A stretch of 64,000 nt of DNA from Cricetomys ansorgei (Eukaryota; Chordata; Mammalia; Rodentia; Nesomyidae): the NCBI GenBank assembly GCA_026225945.1, contig JAMJFZ010003746.1, positions 5,320,501-5,384,500 of the forward strand. Reading direction: 5' to 3'. Below the pieces are notes generated by a model that had not been told where the DNA came from, did not search any database, and saw only the letters and a program-made list of their open reading frames with translations. This document shows, one piece after another, positions 35,501-45,879 of this stretch. The translations under genes were made by a program, and so were the position numbers. The stretch's first letter is position 1. Every line of letters starts with the position of its first letter.

Positions 35501-38500
35501 GTACACATCAGCACATGAGAAGCATATGTGAGGCTCTGGGTCCCTTCCAGTATACTATACATGCACACACACACGCGCACACACCCACACCACAATGTCA
35601 GCCAAGAATGACTTCACACCATAATCCCAGCATTTGGGAAACTAAAGCAAGAAGACTTTTAATTCCGGGTAAATCTGGACTATGACTGGAGACCCTGTCT
35701 CAAAATAAAATAATGCCATTAATATTTTTTGTTTTAAATAGATGTTTCTGGAGATGTAGCTCAGTTGATAGTGTGCTTACCAATTTCATAAAGCCCTGAG
35801 TTTGCTCTCCAGCACCCACGTAAACCAGGAATGGTGACTCATGCTTACTATACCAGCACTTAGGAGGAAGAGATAGGAGGATCAGGAGTTCAAGGTCATT
35901 CTCAGCTACTTGATGAGTTGCACACCAGCCTGGACTACCCCAGACTCTGCCTCAAAAAAAAAAAAAAAAAAAGTCATCAATTACTTAGTCATTTCAAAAT
36001 ATTTTTGTTTAGTTGCTTAGCTTATTTTTAATTTCACTTTACTTTATCTACTTGTTTATTTACTTGGGAGCAAACCATTTTATTCAGAGACTTGACGTGT
36101 ATGCCAGTCTCGAAGAGGTCAACAGGATCCAATGCACTGGAGCTTCGGAAGGCAAATCTCCCTGGCTGGTCAGCACTAAAAGCCCATTTACTCTATTAGA
36201 GGCAGGCAAAGAAAAGCAGTCACGGGGGGTTAACTACGCTTCGGGTGTGTGCTAGACAGTTTCCCTTACTGGAAGTGCAAGGGTGGAGTGCTCAGGGAAT
36301 GTGTTCTGTTTATTTCTTTTTCAGATGACGTGACGGAATCGTTCACAGAAGACCCCAGTAAGCCAGCCTGGTTTGGGGTGCTTCTTTCTGCCACTGGGGG
36401 TGGAAAGGGTTGAGGGTGATATCTACCCAGAGAAGAGGTGACACAGAGCTCACAGGGCACTCTTTTGTCTTTCTTAGTGACTGTGTATGGGGGCTGGTGG
36501 CCACTTAGAATCCCCTCAGTTTCTCTCTCTGACAGTCCCTTTGCCTGAGTGCGCTTGCCTCCATTTGAACCCTTCCCCCTTCTAGCTAATCAGCCCCACA
36601 TCCTGCCACCCTTAGCCTCTGTCTGTCTTCACTTTCCATCCCGTTTTGTTCTCTGCAGATCTGGTGAATGATCCCTCTACGGATGACACAGGTGACGTTT
36701 CCTAAAGTTCTTAAGAAACGGCATGATCTTGTAATACTCGAAGTATTTATTCCAGCTCCTGAGTTAATCCTGTATTTTTAGCTGCGGAGAAACGGGGTTG
36801 TGGGAGTGTCATTCAGCGACTGGCAGTGGTATAAAAGGAAAGAGAAGCTTGCTAGTCTTCTAAAAGGAGGGAACAGGGCAGACCTCGTGGCTCAGCATGC
36901 AAAGGTGCTTGCTATTAAGCCAGAGGAATTCGATTTGGTAGAAGGAGAGAACAAACTCTCAAAAATTGTCTTCTGACCTCCACACACCTGCGCTGTAACA
37001 TGTGCATACACATACACAAAATATAGAAACAAGCGTAAAATAAAATAAAGAAGGAACAGTGTGGGTTAATAGCTAAAATGAAACGTGTGTTTTAAAGACA
37101 TCGGAAGATAAGTACGTTAAGAGCACCAATAGTTGTCCAAAAACATTCCCCGTTACCTCAAATAACGCTATTCTCCTGGACACACACCTTGCCCTTGCTC
37201 CGATGTCGGCCACGGTCCCTAGTCCTGCTCTGCCTTTCCCTTCAATTCAAGGCCCTTCTCACACCGATTATTTTGTGCCTTTTCAGTTCTGGCTGATATC
37301 ACACCTTCCACAGATGACCTGGGTGAGTTTCGATCCGGGATCCCAGGGCCACTGGGGCCATTCTGGGCTTTCCCCAGAGCCCATAAGGAAGGCAAGGCAG
37401 CTGCTGAAGAATTCTAAATAGAACTGCAGTTTGTGCGATGCATCCTTCCAGACATTCATTCTTTAACTCATGACAGTTTTGAATCCTGACAAGCAGGAAT
37501 TGTGTGGGGTTGTTTAATGGACAAAATACTGAGACTGAGACTTTTCAGTGTTCCTTAGACTCGGAGGGTAAAGGCAAGATGAATATGCAAACCAGAGAGA
37601 AAGGACAAGGGGAGGGTGCAGGGAGGAAACAACCTTTTAGAGAGCAAAGCTATAGGAAGGAAGAGGAGGCTGGATTTCTTGCAGCTGTTCCTAGGGGTGG
37701 AGCTGGGCCTCATACATGCTAGGCAAGGGCTCCACACTCAACTGTACCTCCTGGTCCTGGGTTACTTTCTGTAGTTATTGCATTTCTGTTTTGTTTTGAG
37801 ACAGGATCTCTGTGTGTGGTCCTGACTGGCCTAGAACTCACTATGTAGGCCAGGCTGGCTTCAGATTCACAGAGATCCCTCTGCCTCTGCCTCCTGGGGT
37901 TGAAGGTGTGAGGCACCACACCCAGTTTCCTAGGTTATTTTTAAGTTTTGGAAAGTGAGCTGCTATGTGTCGTAAAAGTAAAAGCAAACAGAAGTGAATT
38001 TCTTCTACCAGGTATCTTTTGGCTAATAGACGACAGAATGTGTATTGTCACTCGGCTCCACAAAAATGCTACCAGTAGGGTAAGCAAAAGTTTGGGATCA
38101 GAAAAGGGGTTCTCTGCAGGGTTCCATTGAGATATTTTTCTTAAAAGGCAAGTGGGAGAGTGAATCACGTGGGTAGGAGGGGACTCCCTTTTAGGGAAAG
38201 ACTTCAATGTGTTAAAGGCTTAGGGTGGGGATGAAAGCTCAGGGGGAATTAATCAGATTTGTACACTGGGGGTGGTACCCCACCCTCACTTTCACTGTGG
38301 CAGCCCACTGCTGCTCCCCCACCTGTGGGGCCAGGAAGGGATTTGACCACAAGCAGTCTGGAGCACCGAAGCACCTGCCCCAGTAAACACAGCCTGAACA
38401 AAGGCCAAGGAAACCGAAGGGAATGTCAGCCGCACGGGGAGGGACTACACCACAGCCCATCCCTGGCCATGCTGGGTGGCTGGTGACGGCATTCACTGAG

Positions 38501-41500
38501 CAACAAGTGGAACTGGTAATGCTTTGTTGAATTTGAAGACTCTTAAAAACAAAACAAACAAACAAAAAACCACTAACTCTTGTAAGATACCAGTTGAACC
38601 TGTGTATTCTGAGGTTCAGGAATGAGGTCTGAATCAGAAACACAGGATTGGGAATTGTCAGCACAGGGATGTGTTCAAAAGCATGCAGTAGGAGCTGGAG
38701 AGAGCTCTTCCAAGGGACCTGGGTTCTATTGCCCGCATGCGTGTGGTGGCTCACAACCATCTCTAACTGCAGTTCTAGGGAATGCAATGCCCTCTCCTGG
38801 CCTCCCCAGGCACTGCACACAAAGTTTAAAACGGTTTTCAAGTAAAAAAGAAAATGCGTAGCAGATGAGATTTTGTAGCTTCTCCCTGCTCTTTCCATTA
38901 GCAACTCTTCCAATGATGTCTTCGCAGATAACGCTCCCAATGCCCTGGTCCTCACCACCCTCTGACTCCTTCCTGTAAACTAAGTGCACATTAAACTTAA
39001 ACCTAGATGAGTTTGGGCTATAAGCCTGACCCTTGTTATTCTTTACCCCAAACTTCTCGTCAAAGAGATTGTGATCACGAGAACCTCCTTTTATGGAGAA
39101 GAGATGTTGTCTGGGGAGAAGCTCCTACAGGGCAGTCCTCTGCTCTCTCCTCAGCTCTAAGATGTAGTTCTTCTGGGTACCAAGGCCCTTTGGCTGGTAT
39201 TTCTTTCTAATAATTTGCTACCTAGTGCAAGAGTGTGGAGGTCTATGCTTGTAATCCCAGGCACTTGAGAGACTGAGGCAGGAGGATCACTTAAGCTCAG
39301 GGTTTGAAACCAACCTGTGCCACATAGGGAGACCTCCCATCTTTTTTTTTAAGAGAAGTTTTGGGTTTTGTTTTGTTTTTTGAGACAGGGTCTCACTATG
39401 TAGCCCTGGCTGCCCTGAAACTGTACAGAACAAACTGGTCCTGAACTCACAGAAATCTGCCTGCCTCTGCCTCCAGGTGCTGGGGTTAAATTTAGGCACG
39501 TACCACCATGATTGCTTTTCATCAATTTGGTTTTTTTGAGACAGATTCCTCTGTGTAGCCCTGGTTGTCCTAGAAGTCGATCTGTTAGATCAGGCTGGCC
39601 TTGAACTCAGAGATCCACCTGCCTTTGCCTCCCAAATGCTGGGATTAAAGGCGTGCGCCACCACCGCCGGGCTCCATAATGATACTCTTAATTCAACAAA
39701 TTCCTCAACTCTAAGAGAGAAAGGTCTCTTTGTTTGCATAGCTAGAATCTGCCTAATAGGAGTTTCCTTCTAGAAGTTACTAAGAGTCACGAATTCATGT
39801 GTTCCTTATTTGGGAGTATCCCGACTGAGTCCGAGTAAACCACATGGTAGTTACAGAGGTGGTGACTTGCAGAATCGTTAATAACTGAGTAAAATTTCTG
39901 CCTTCCAGCTTCAACCAGTGACAAAAATGCTACTGCAGGTATGTTTATTGTTATTATTTGCTAATCTATTTATTTCATGTGTATGGATGTTTCGCCTGCA
40001 TGTTTGTCTGTGTACCACATACATGCAGGACTTGTGGAGGCCAGAAGAGGGCGTCAGATTCCCCTCGGAACTGGAGTTATACTCCATGCTAGAGATAGAT
40101 AGCGTGGTGCTGCGAACAAATGCAGGGTCCTCTGGAAGAGCAGCCCGTGCCCCTCACCACTGTGCCGTCTCTCCGGCTTCTCTCCAGCGCTACGATTATT
40201 TTTCTACATGTCTGTTTTTTAAAGATTTATTTATGTACTCTATGTCTATGGATATCTTGTCTGCATATACATCTGTACACCAGAAGAGGGCACCAGCTGC
40301 CATGGGGCTACCGATATAGAGAGTTGTGAGTTGCCATGTGGGGGCTAGGAAGGACCTCTGAGAGAGCAGCCAATGCACTTAACCACCGAGCCACCTCTCC
40401 AGACCTACGATTACTTTTTACATGTCTTTTCTTAAGCTTTTTTTTTCCCCCTATAGATTCTTTACCCCCTTGTTCTTTGAAGAAATAAATCTTCAGTTCA
40501 AAAAGTCACAGGGAGAATATTCGACCACTGTTGTCTGGTCGTCAAACCACCCTCTCCCTAAACTACCTTTGGACTTTATTTGGTGATCGATGAGATAGGA
40601 GTTGAATCAACTGGACTGCAGACTCCGCATGACTGTGGGCATGGTGGTCCCTGTAACGCACTGGTCATTCTGATCTGCGGCTACAGCTGAGAACAGGTAG
40701 AACAGGGAGCCGCGCCTAAGAATTCTCATTCTTCAGAATGACACCATCGGATCTCAGGGTCACGTTTCGCATCGCTACCTGAATAGTCCTAGAAAGACTG
40801 ATTTTTTTCCTAGATGAGTCCTCAGAGGTTATTTTACCTACTTCTGGTCCCAGGTAGGGAAGCACCTAAATTTCATTTGAGTCACTTTCCTTTCACTCTG
40901 TTTTTGATAAGCGAGAAGGACATGCCCCAAAATACACCGATTTTTGTAAAGACTAATCCATTTCTCCCCATTCTGTCTCCCTTCTTCCCATCCTTTAATC
41001 CCTTTTTTCATACTGTTTTTTATTTGGACTTCCTTATTTTTGTGTGTCGGGCAGAGTGCCGGGACGAGAAATTTGCTTGCACAAGACTGTACTCTGTCCA
41101 CCGGCCGGTCAAACAGTGTGTTCATCAGGTCTGCTTCACCAGGTAGGAGATTCCATTATGCCCAGAGAGCACCTTCCATGATGGTGATGCTTGTGTCGGT
41201 AACTAATGAGTACCAAGCACAGAACCGCAGTCTTTGATGGGGCAGAGGTGTAGCATCACCTTTTTAGACATTCCTGAAGGTGCTGCCTAGAACTTGGAGT
41301 CCGGGTGGACAGTCTGACAGACGTCGGTGGAGGTGAGGGCCACATGGGAAGGAAGATTGTGAAAGGTGCTGGTGTGTCGTATAGCTGGCTGAGAGCTGAA
41401 ACAAAGGACTCGGCGCTAACGTGGAAATCAAAGGACAGGGGTGTTAGGGTTTGACGCTAAGTAAAGTATGCAACTTGCTACGAAGAAGAGTAATTCATAA

Positions 41501-43316
41501 ATTTTTTTTGTTTTGTTTTTTGTCATTAATACCATTTCTATCCCCTACGTTCTGCTGAGGGGAAGAAAAAAAAACTTTTATATACTTAAGAAAATCTAGA
41601 CAGAGGGACGACAGTGGGGAGTAAGGCGTTGCTGAGGCACCCAGCCAGACCCTCTCACCTTTTCTGTCTCCTTCCTTGACCGTGACTCTGGGACTGTGGC
41701 AGTTTACGACGCATGTACATCATCAACAACGAGATCTGTTCCCGACTCGTCTGTAAAGAACACGAAGCTATGAAAGGTAAGATGCTGTCTGGGTGGTCAG
41801 CGGGCAGGGACCTTATAAGGAGGAACCATGATGCTGTTGGATCCATGGTTTCCAAGGAGGGGATTGGGAAAACACCTGCGTCTTCGTCGGCTCCTATTGG
41901 AGGAAATTACGCCAAATAAACAGTCTGTATCCTAGCCAAGTACCCCTAGATCCCTTCCCAGCCAGACTGCAACCCCCAACTTCTACAGTGAGACCTTTCT
42001 GAAGCTCAAGCTGTTTTCAAACTTTATTTTTTTATATTAAAAATTGTGTGTGTTTGAGTGTTTTGCTCCTATGCATGCATGTACACATAGGCACACAGCC
42101 CATGGAGGCCAGAGGAAGGTACTGGAGACCCAGGAACTGGAGTTACAGGTGGCTGCGAGCCACCATGTGGTTGCGAGCCACCATGTGGTTGCTGGGAACT
42201 GAACCTGAGTCTTCTGCAAGAGCAGCAAGTGCCCTTAACTATTTAACCATCTCCCCAACTCATCTCAGGCTGTTTTAAAAGTCATCTTTTAGAAGTTCTG
42301 GGGACTAGCCTAGTCATCCTTACAAAAATAGACTCAATGGCCATGTTGATCGTCAGCCATGTTCCCAGCTCCAAAAAAACACAGACACATGCACACACCT
42401 TTGGGGACAGTAGAGTTTGAATAGGATCATAAAAAATAGGCAGGACATTTATTAAGTGGCTACATGATAAACCCTTCACCAAGTCCAGGAACCATTTTCC
42501 ATTGCTTACTATGAGATTTCCAAGGTAGAAGAACGTGAAAATATGTTAAAAGTACAATTTTCAAGGGTCCAAAATGTGCGGCTGTGGGACTGTGCACGGT
42601 GGGAACAAACGCGCTTCTCACCTTCCCCGTGGACAGCCCCGAATGGTGGCTGCGGTTGGTGCCGACACCACAGACGAAGAGACTTCTGACTCAGTGGCCT
42701 GCCTTTCACTGGGTTTGTGAGTAAGAGCTGTAGTTGACTTCGCAGAAGGAAACTCGCTGCTTGCCCCCATTGGCTCTGTGCAAGCCACCTGCGAAGGAAG
42801 CACCTTGACACGGGCTGTGAGTGTTTGGAACTCTAGGCACTTTCAAGTACCTCGGGGATTTACTGCAGTTGGTTGTCGTAAACACCTCAACGCAGGCCGA
42901 ATGACTGGGCTTCATATTTCTGTTTCGTAGATCCATGACTAGAACTGCCAGCGGAGTATACAAAGGGAACTAATTTTGCACACAGTATTTCATTTCGGTG
43001 CTCGCAAACACACCGTTGAGGGAGGTATTAATTCTTGCTTTACAGAAAGGGACAACAAATAAATAAATAAGGTTAGGACGTTTTCAGTAAATGGTAAGTC
43101 GCCAGCCAGTGGCAAAGCTGAGGTTTCCACTGTCTTTTCCTCCTTAGTGTTTATATTATATCACGGTCCGGCACCGTGCCATGATGCTCTGCTTTCCCTC
43201 TAGATGAGCTTTGCCGGCAGATGGCAGGCCTGCCTCCCAGGCGACTCCGCCGCTCCAACTATTTCCGACTTCCACCCTGTGAAAATGTGAATCTGCAGAG
43301 CCCCAGCGGTCTGTGA
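30907..43316 (+). CDS. Mfap5: Microfibril-associated protein 5 (MAGP-2), nine coding exons
   Basis: This is a secreted extracellular-matrix glycoprotein that binds fibrillin microfibrils and, through RGD, integrins. Nine exons with GT-AG introns join into 501 nt, which gives 166 residues; the known family members are of similar length (164 in mouse as I recall). A hydrophobic signal peptide covers about residues 1-28. RGD is at 30-32. Residues 32-65 are acidic and rich in Ser/Thr/Asp, including two P-S-T-D-D units. An N-A-T sequon is at Asn72. Eight cysteines (77, 84, 97, 102, 117, 122, 133, 155) form the matrix-binding domain, which is nearly identical to the mouse protein I remember. RRLRR at 142-146 fits a furin-type R-X-X-R site; cleavage there is inferred. 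The start codon is the first ATG after the splice acceptor and is followed directly by the signal peptide. No frameshift or internal stop was found, so the gene looks intact. Differences from mouse concentrate in the signal peptide and acidic region. Confidence 0.97.
30965..31853 (+). other. Mfap5: Mfap5 intron between coding exons 1 and 2
   Basis: The intron is mostly unique sequence with a poly-A run near 31096. No SINE was recognised in it. Confidence 0.7.
31854..31889 (+). CDS. Mfap5: Mfap5 coding exon 2 (36 nt, ends inside RGD)
   Basis: The acceptor is TTTGTGACAG and the donor is GTAGGT at 31890. The exon encodes residues 20-31 and contributes the Arg and Gly of the RGD motif. The Asp codon is completed by the next exon. 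It has phase 1 at both ends, so skipping it keeps the frame. Confidence 0.93.
32340..35980. repeat. SINE-rich core of the 4.4-kb Mfap5 intron
   Basis: It contains (AC)n at 32525-32552; B1 (-) at 32690-32825; B1 (+) at 32995-33130 and 33170-33280; a B3-like element at 33810-34000; B3 (-) at 34025-34235 with a TA/GA tract; degenerate B1 (-) at 34345-34455; B1 (+) at 34684-34824 and 34834-34978; B1 (+) at 35600-35705; ID (+) at 35745-35825 and B1 (+) at 35826-35972. The pieces 33285-33800 and 34990-35480 are unique. Confidence 0.75.
36325..36357 (+). CDS. Mfap5: Mfap5 coding exon 3 (33 nt, supplies RGD aspartate)
   Basis: A strong polypyrimidine tract ends in TTTTTCAG, and the donor is GTAAGC at 36358. 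The exon encodes residues 32-42 of the acidic segment, including two bases of the RGD aspartate codon. It has phase 1 at both ends. The preceding 4.4-kb intron is the longest in the gene. Confidence 0.93.
36659..36691 (+). CDS. Mfap5: Mfap5 coding exon 4 (33 nt)
   Basis: The acceptor is TTCTCTGCAG and the donor is GTGACG at 36692. The exon encodes residues 43-53 (NLVNDPSTDDT), the first of two P-S-T-D-D units. It has phase 1 at both ends. The donor departs from consensus at +4 to +6, so it is one of the weaker splice sites of the gene. Confidence 0.93.
36880..37060 (+). repeat. B3-type SINE in Mfap5 intron
   Basis: AGCATGCAAAGGTGCTTGCT and TTGTCTTCTGACCTCCACAC mark a diverged B3. Confidence 0.65.
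37287..37322 (+). CDS. Mfap5: Mfap5 coding exon 5 (36 nt)
   Basis: The acceptor is CCTTTTCAG and the donor is GTGAGT at 37323. The exon encodes residues 54-65 (VLADITPSTDDL), which repeats the P-S-T-D-D unit of the previous exon. It has phase 1 at both ends. The shared unit and phase suggest that the two exons arose by duplication. Confidence 0.93.
37790..37928 (-). repeat. B1 SINE in Mfap5 intron
   Basis: TTTTGAGACAGGATCTCTGT through GTTGAAGGTGTGAGGCACCA. Confidence 0.8.
38230..38570. other. Unique GC-richer block in Mfap5 intron 5
   Basis: This non-repetitive stretch sits between SINEs in the second-longest intron. A 239-codon open frame runs antisense across it, but part of that frame lies in a B3 SINE and shows no recognisable domain, so I do not call a gene. 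Confidence 0.4.
38690..38850 (+). repeat. B3-type SINE in Mfap5 intron
   Basis: GGAGCTGGAGAGAGCTCTTC and GTGTGGTGGCTCACAACCAT, with an internal deletion. Confidence 0.65.
39220..39672. repeat. Three B1 SINEs in Mfap5 intron
   Basis: B1 (+) at 39220-39350, B1 (-) at 39365-39510, and a well-preserved B1 (-) at 39531-39672 ending GGGATTAAAGGCGTGCGCCA. Confidence 0.8.
39909..39938 (+). CDS. Mfap5: Mfap5 coding exon 6 (30 nt, N-glycosylation sequon)
   Basis: The acceptor is GCCTTCCAG and the donor is GTATGT at 39939. The exon encodes residues 66-75, including the N-A-T sequon at Asn72. It has phase 1 at both ends and is the smallest coding exon. Confidence 0.92.
39955..40415 (-). repeat. Two B3 SINEs in Mfap5 intron
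   Basis: Tandem minus-strand B3 copies at 39955-40190 and 40215-40415. They begin only 20 bp after the exon 6 donor. Confidence 0.75.
41055..41142 (+). CDS. Mfap5: Mfap5 coding exon 7 (matrix-binding domain, part 1)
   Basis: The acceptor is GTCGGGCAG after a T-rich tract, and the donor is GTAGGA at 41143. The exon encodes residues 76-104 and four of the eight domain cysteines (77, 84, 97, 102). It enters in phase 1 and leaves in phase 2. Confidence 0.95.
41703..41776 (+). CDS. Mfap5: Mfap5 coding exon 8 (matrix-binding domain, part 2)
   Basis: The acceptor is GACTGTGGCAG and the donor is GTAAGA at 41777. The exon encodes residues 105-129, with Cys117 and Cys122. The translated sequence (LRRMYIINNEICSRLVCKEH) matches the MAGP core as I remember it from mouse and human. 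Confidence 0.96.
42040..42275 (-). repeat. B3 SINE with internal duplication
   Basis: A minus-strand B3 in the last Mfap5 intron has its GCGAGCCACCATGTGGTTG segment present twice in tandem (about 42155-42193). Confidence 0.8.
43204..43316 (+). CDS. Mfap5: Mfap5 coding exon 9 (C terminus and stop)
   Basis: The acceptor is TTTCCCTCTAG and the reading frame stops at TGA 43314-43316. The exon encodes residues 130-166 with Cys133 and Cys155. The basic RRLRR stretch at 142-146 resembles a proprotein-convertase site. The last ten residues differ from mouse at several positions. Confidence 0.95.
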
Positions 43317-43535
43317 TCATCACGGAAGAAAGAAGAAGAAAGTGTGGGCGAGAGGAAACAGAAATTCCTTCTCCTCCAACCGCTGTCGACTGTCCCATAG
43401 ACATGTATTTTTTAAACTAGGCCCTTTGCAATGTCCAGGCTTTGACCCTCCTCTTGAGTTCCCCAGGAGCTGGTAAACGTTTGTCTCATTGTGCAGTCCT
43501 GACAATACAGTGTCTATATGGTTGCATGGCTTTGC
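43317..43535 (+). other. Mfap5: Mfap5 3' untranslated region with candidate poly(A) site
   Basis: Non-repetitive sequence follows the stop codon. There is no canonical AATAAA close by, but the variant AATACA is at 43504-43509 with a T/G-rich stretch just downstream. A perfect AATAAA at 43799-43804 is an alternative, but it lies in the A-rich tail of a SINE. I favour the nearer site without transcript evidence. Confidence 0.5.
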
Positions 43536-43624
43536 TGATTTCTAGTATCATAGACATCGTGGACAATTGATGACCACGCGACTTAGGTACAAACATTCTG
43601 CACTGAGCCCCTATAGAAGAAAAG

Positions 43625-44335
43625 GGCTGGGGTGTGGCTCAGGTGGCAGACAGTTTACCCAGCATGGAGCTCTGGGTTTGAAGGTGTAAAACTGAGTGTG
43701 CCCGTGCAGGAAGATCAGAACTTCAAGGTAGGTCACCCTTGGCTGCACATCAGGTGTGAGGGCAGCATGGGCAGTGTGAGACCCTAATCTCAGAAGAAAA
43801 TAAACTGTAGGTCAATATGCCTTGGGGTTTTAAAAAATGGTGCTACGGATGGAGCTCAGGGCCTTGTGCATGCTCTATCACTAAGCCTCACTCCTGCCCC
43901 CTGAGTTAATAAGTTTAATTATTAAATATGTCACAGATAGATAGGAGTATGCCAATTTCGGTTGGCCACAGATTTTCATTGCTTCCTTCTAGGAGTTTCC
44001 TAGATTAACTCCTCATTTACAGGTGCTTCTGTTCTCACTTTAACCACTTTGCATGGATTGTCCTAAAATTTGCCCAGCTAATCTTCTTAACAAGAAAGGT
44101 CTTGGGTTGGGCAGGAGAGATGGCTCAGTGGTTAGGAACCTGGGTGTTCTTCCTTAGGACCCAGGTTCGGTTCCCAGCCAACTCCCACATGGTGACTCAC
44201 AGTCGTCTATAACTGCATTCGCAGGGCATCGATCATCTTCCTCTGGCTTGTGTGAGCACTGCACGCATATGGAACACACACACATACATGTGGAAAACAC
44301 ACATAAAAATAAATCATTTTTTAAAAGCGCAAAAA
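43625..44335. repeat. ID, B1-like and B3 SINEs downstream of Mfap5
   Basis: ID (+) and B1-like sequence at 43625-43800, a degenerate ID (-) at 43835-43905, and a B3 (+) at 44108-44335 with GGCAGGAGAGATGGCTCAGT. Confidence 0.7.
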
Positions 44336-44339
44336 GAAA

Positions 44340-44880
44340 GGTCATGGGCATTTTTTTTTTTTTTTTTTTTTTTAGTCTCAGAAGATTTTCCAACAGAACC
44401 AAGAATTATACAATCTTACTCAGAATCCTTAAAGATCCAACATACTATCTTCTGCTAAACTTAGAGTCTGGGCAGAAACGAGAGAGCTATGTTGGGTATG
44501 GAACTTGGCCCACAATTTCCTATATAATTTCTTGGACAGGTAGTCTAATGGGGAAGTAGAAATGGAAGGTAAATCTCACCTTCTGTCCTGTCTCCAGCAG
44601 CTCAGGGGCCAGCCCACCTCCACAAAGCTAACCACACAGCCTCATGTGATACCATGGCTCTCTCGAGTTTCCTGGAGTTGCTCCTTCTTTCATTATCTCT
44701 ACTCACCAGCTTATAAGTAGAGCATATTGTGCAAATGGCTCCTAGAACATTCTGACTTGAGGTACAAATAAAGCAAGTATACCTGGACTTTAACACAGAA
44801 GCAGACTGCTTACCTAATGTTTAAAATGAACAGGTGACAGAAACACCGTATCCACAGCTCACATTCTTTGTTGTTGCTAT
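44340..44880. other. Poly-T run then unique non-coding block
   Basis: A T23 run lies at about 44351-44373. The block 44380-44880 is unique, with no gene seen. It lies where distal Aicda control elements would be expected, but this is positional inference only. Confidence 0.4.
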
Positions 44881-45058
44881 TTTCCTTCCCTTCCCTTTCC
44901 CTTCCCTTCCCTTCCCTTCCCTTCCTTCCCTTCCCTTCCCTTCCCTTCCCTTCCCTTCCCTTCCCATTCCTCTCCTCTCCTCTCCTTTCTCTCTCTTTTC
45001 CTTCCTTCCTTCCTTCCTTCTTTCTTTCTTTCTTCCTTCCTTTCTATCTTCTTTTTTA
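44881..45058. repeat. (TTCCC)n/(TTCC)n polypyrimidine tract
   Basis: About 175 bp of nearly pure pyrimidine shift from TTCCC to TCTCC to TTCC/TTTC units. Much of it has mirror symmetry compatible with H-DNA. Confidence 0.92.
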
Positions 45059-45064
45059 TTTTTT

Positions 45065-45200
45065 TTATTTTTTGAGATAGGGTCTTTTGGCCCTGACTAG
45101 AGGAACTAACTCACTATGCAGAGCAACCTGGCTTTGAGCAGTCTGCCTGCTTCCACCCCCACGAGAGCTGGGATTGCAGGTGTGTGCTACCACACCTAAC
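45065..45200 (-). repeat. B1 SINE
   Basis: TTTTTTGAGATAGGGTCTTT to GGATTGCAGGTGTGTGCTAC. The polypyrimidine tract abuts its poly-T side. Confidence 0.75.
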
Positions 45201-45879
45201 TATCCTTACTCAATAGATAGCTGCGTCACCCCAGATAACTTTTTTCCTTTGATAGATCCCGGATTAAAGTCCTCACCTTTAATACAAACAGTTTACATTT
45301 TTGTTCACTATAATCTTTTGATTCTGTGCTTCTCTGGAGATAAACTCTGGGTATATATATTTCTTGAAGCCCAGATATAAATGCAATCTAAATTACAATA
45401 ACCATTTGCCTTATCCAAGATGTTGACAGCAGTCCACAATTATATTAGAACAAAACGCCTCCACCTTTTCTGCTGGTACTAAGATCAAGCCCACAGCCTC
45501 CTCCTACCTGCTGGACAGACACAACCTCTACCACTAAGCTATAGCCACCCCTCCCCCACTCCATCTTAAATAAGTGACTAATTATATATCATGAATGTGT
45601 CTGAAACACTTTCTGTAAAAGCCAATTGAATTCTAATGAGAACTGGACAATGTAGATAAACGGGGCCACGTTCTTGCTATTACAAAACAATTTATTGTAA
45701 TGGGATATGCAAACCTGATTAAAGAAAAAAGCTTGAAAACGCCCCAAAGCATTTACACTCTGCACCCTGTCCTCTAGAGTTAATCACACTGGTATATAGA
45801 TAAATAGATTAAATGTTGCCACAATAGGGGGACCTCACAGGCTCAGACCTCCAAAGGAAGATCTTAAGAATCTCTTCCT
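45201..45879. other. Unique non-coding stretch
   Basis: No gene recognised. An ID-like remnant may lie near 45470-45560. Confidence 0.45.

Noticed and set aside
43799..43804. AATAAA as the main Mfap5 poly(A) signal
   Set aside because: It is canonical but sits in a SINE tail. The AATACA at 43504 fits better with unique 3' UTR sequence. It is kept only as an alternative.
44881..45058. Regular TTCCC units as a CRISPR-like array
   Set aside because: There are no spacers; the tract is a simple pentanucleotide/tetranucleotide repeat in a mammalian genome.
44834..45100. Pro-Ser-Leu-Phe frames in the TTCCC tract
   Set aside because: Simple-repeat translation only.
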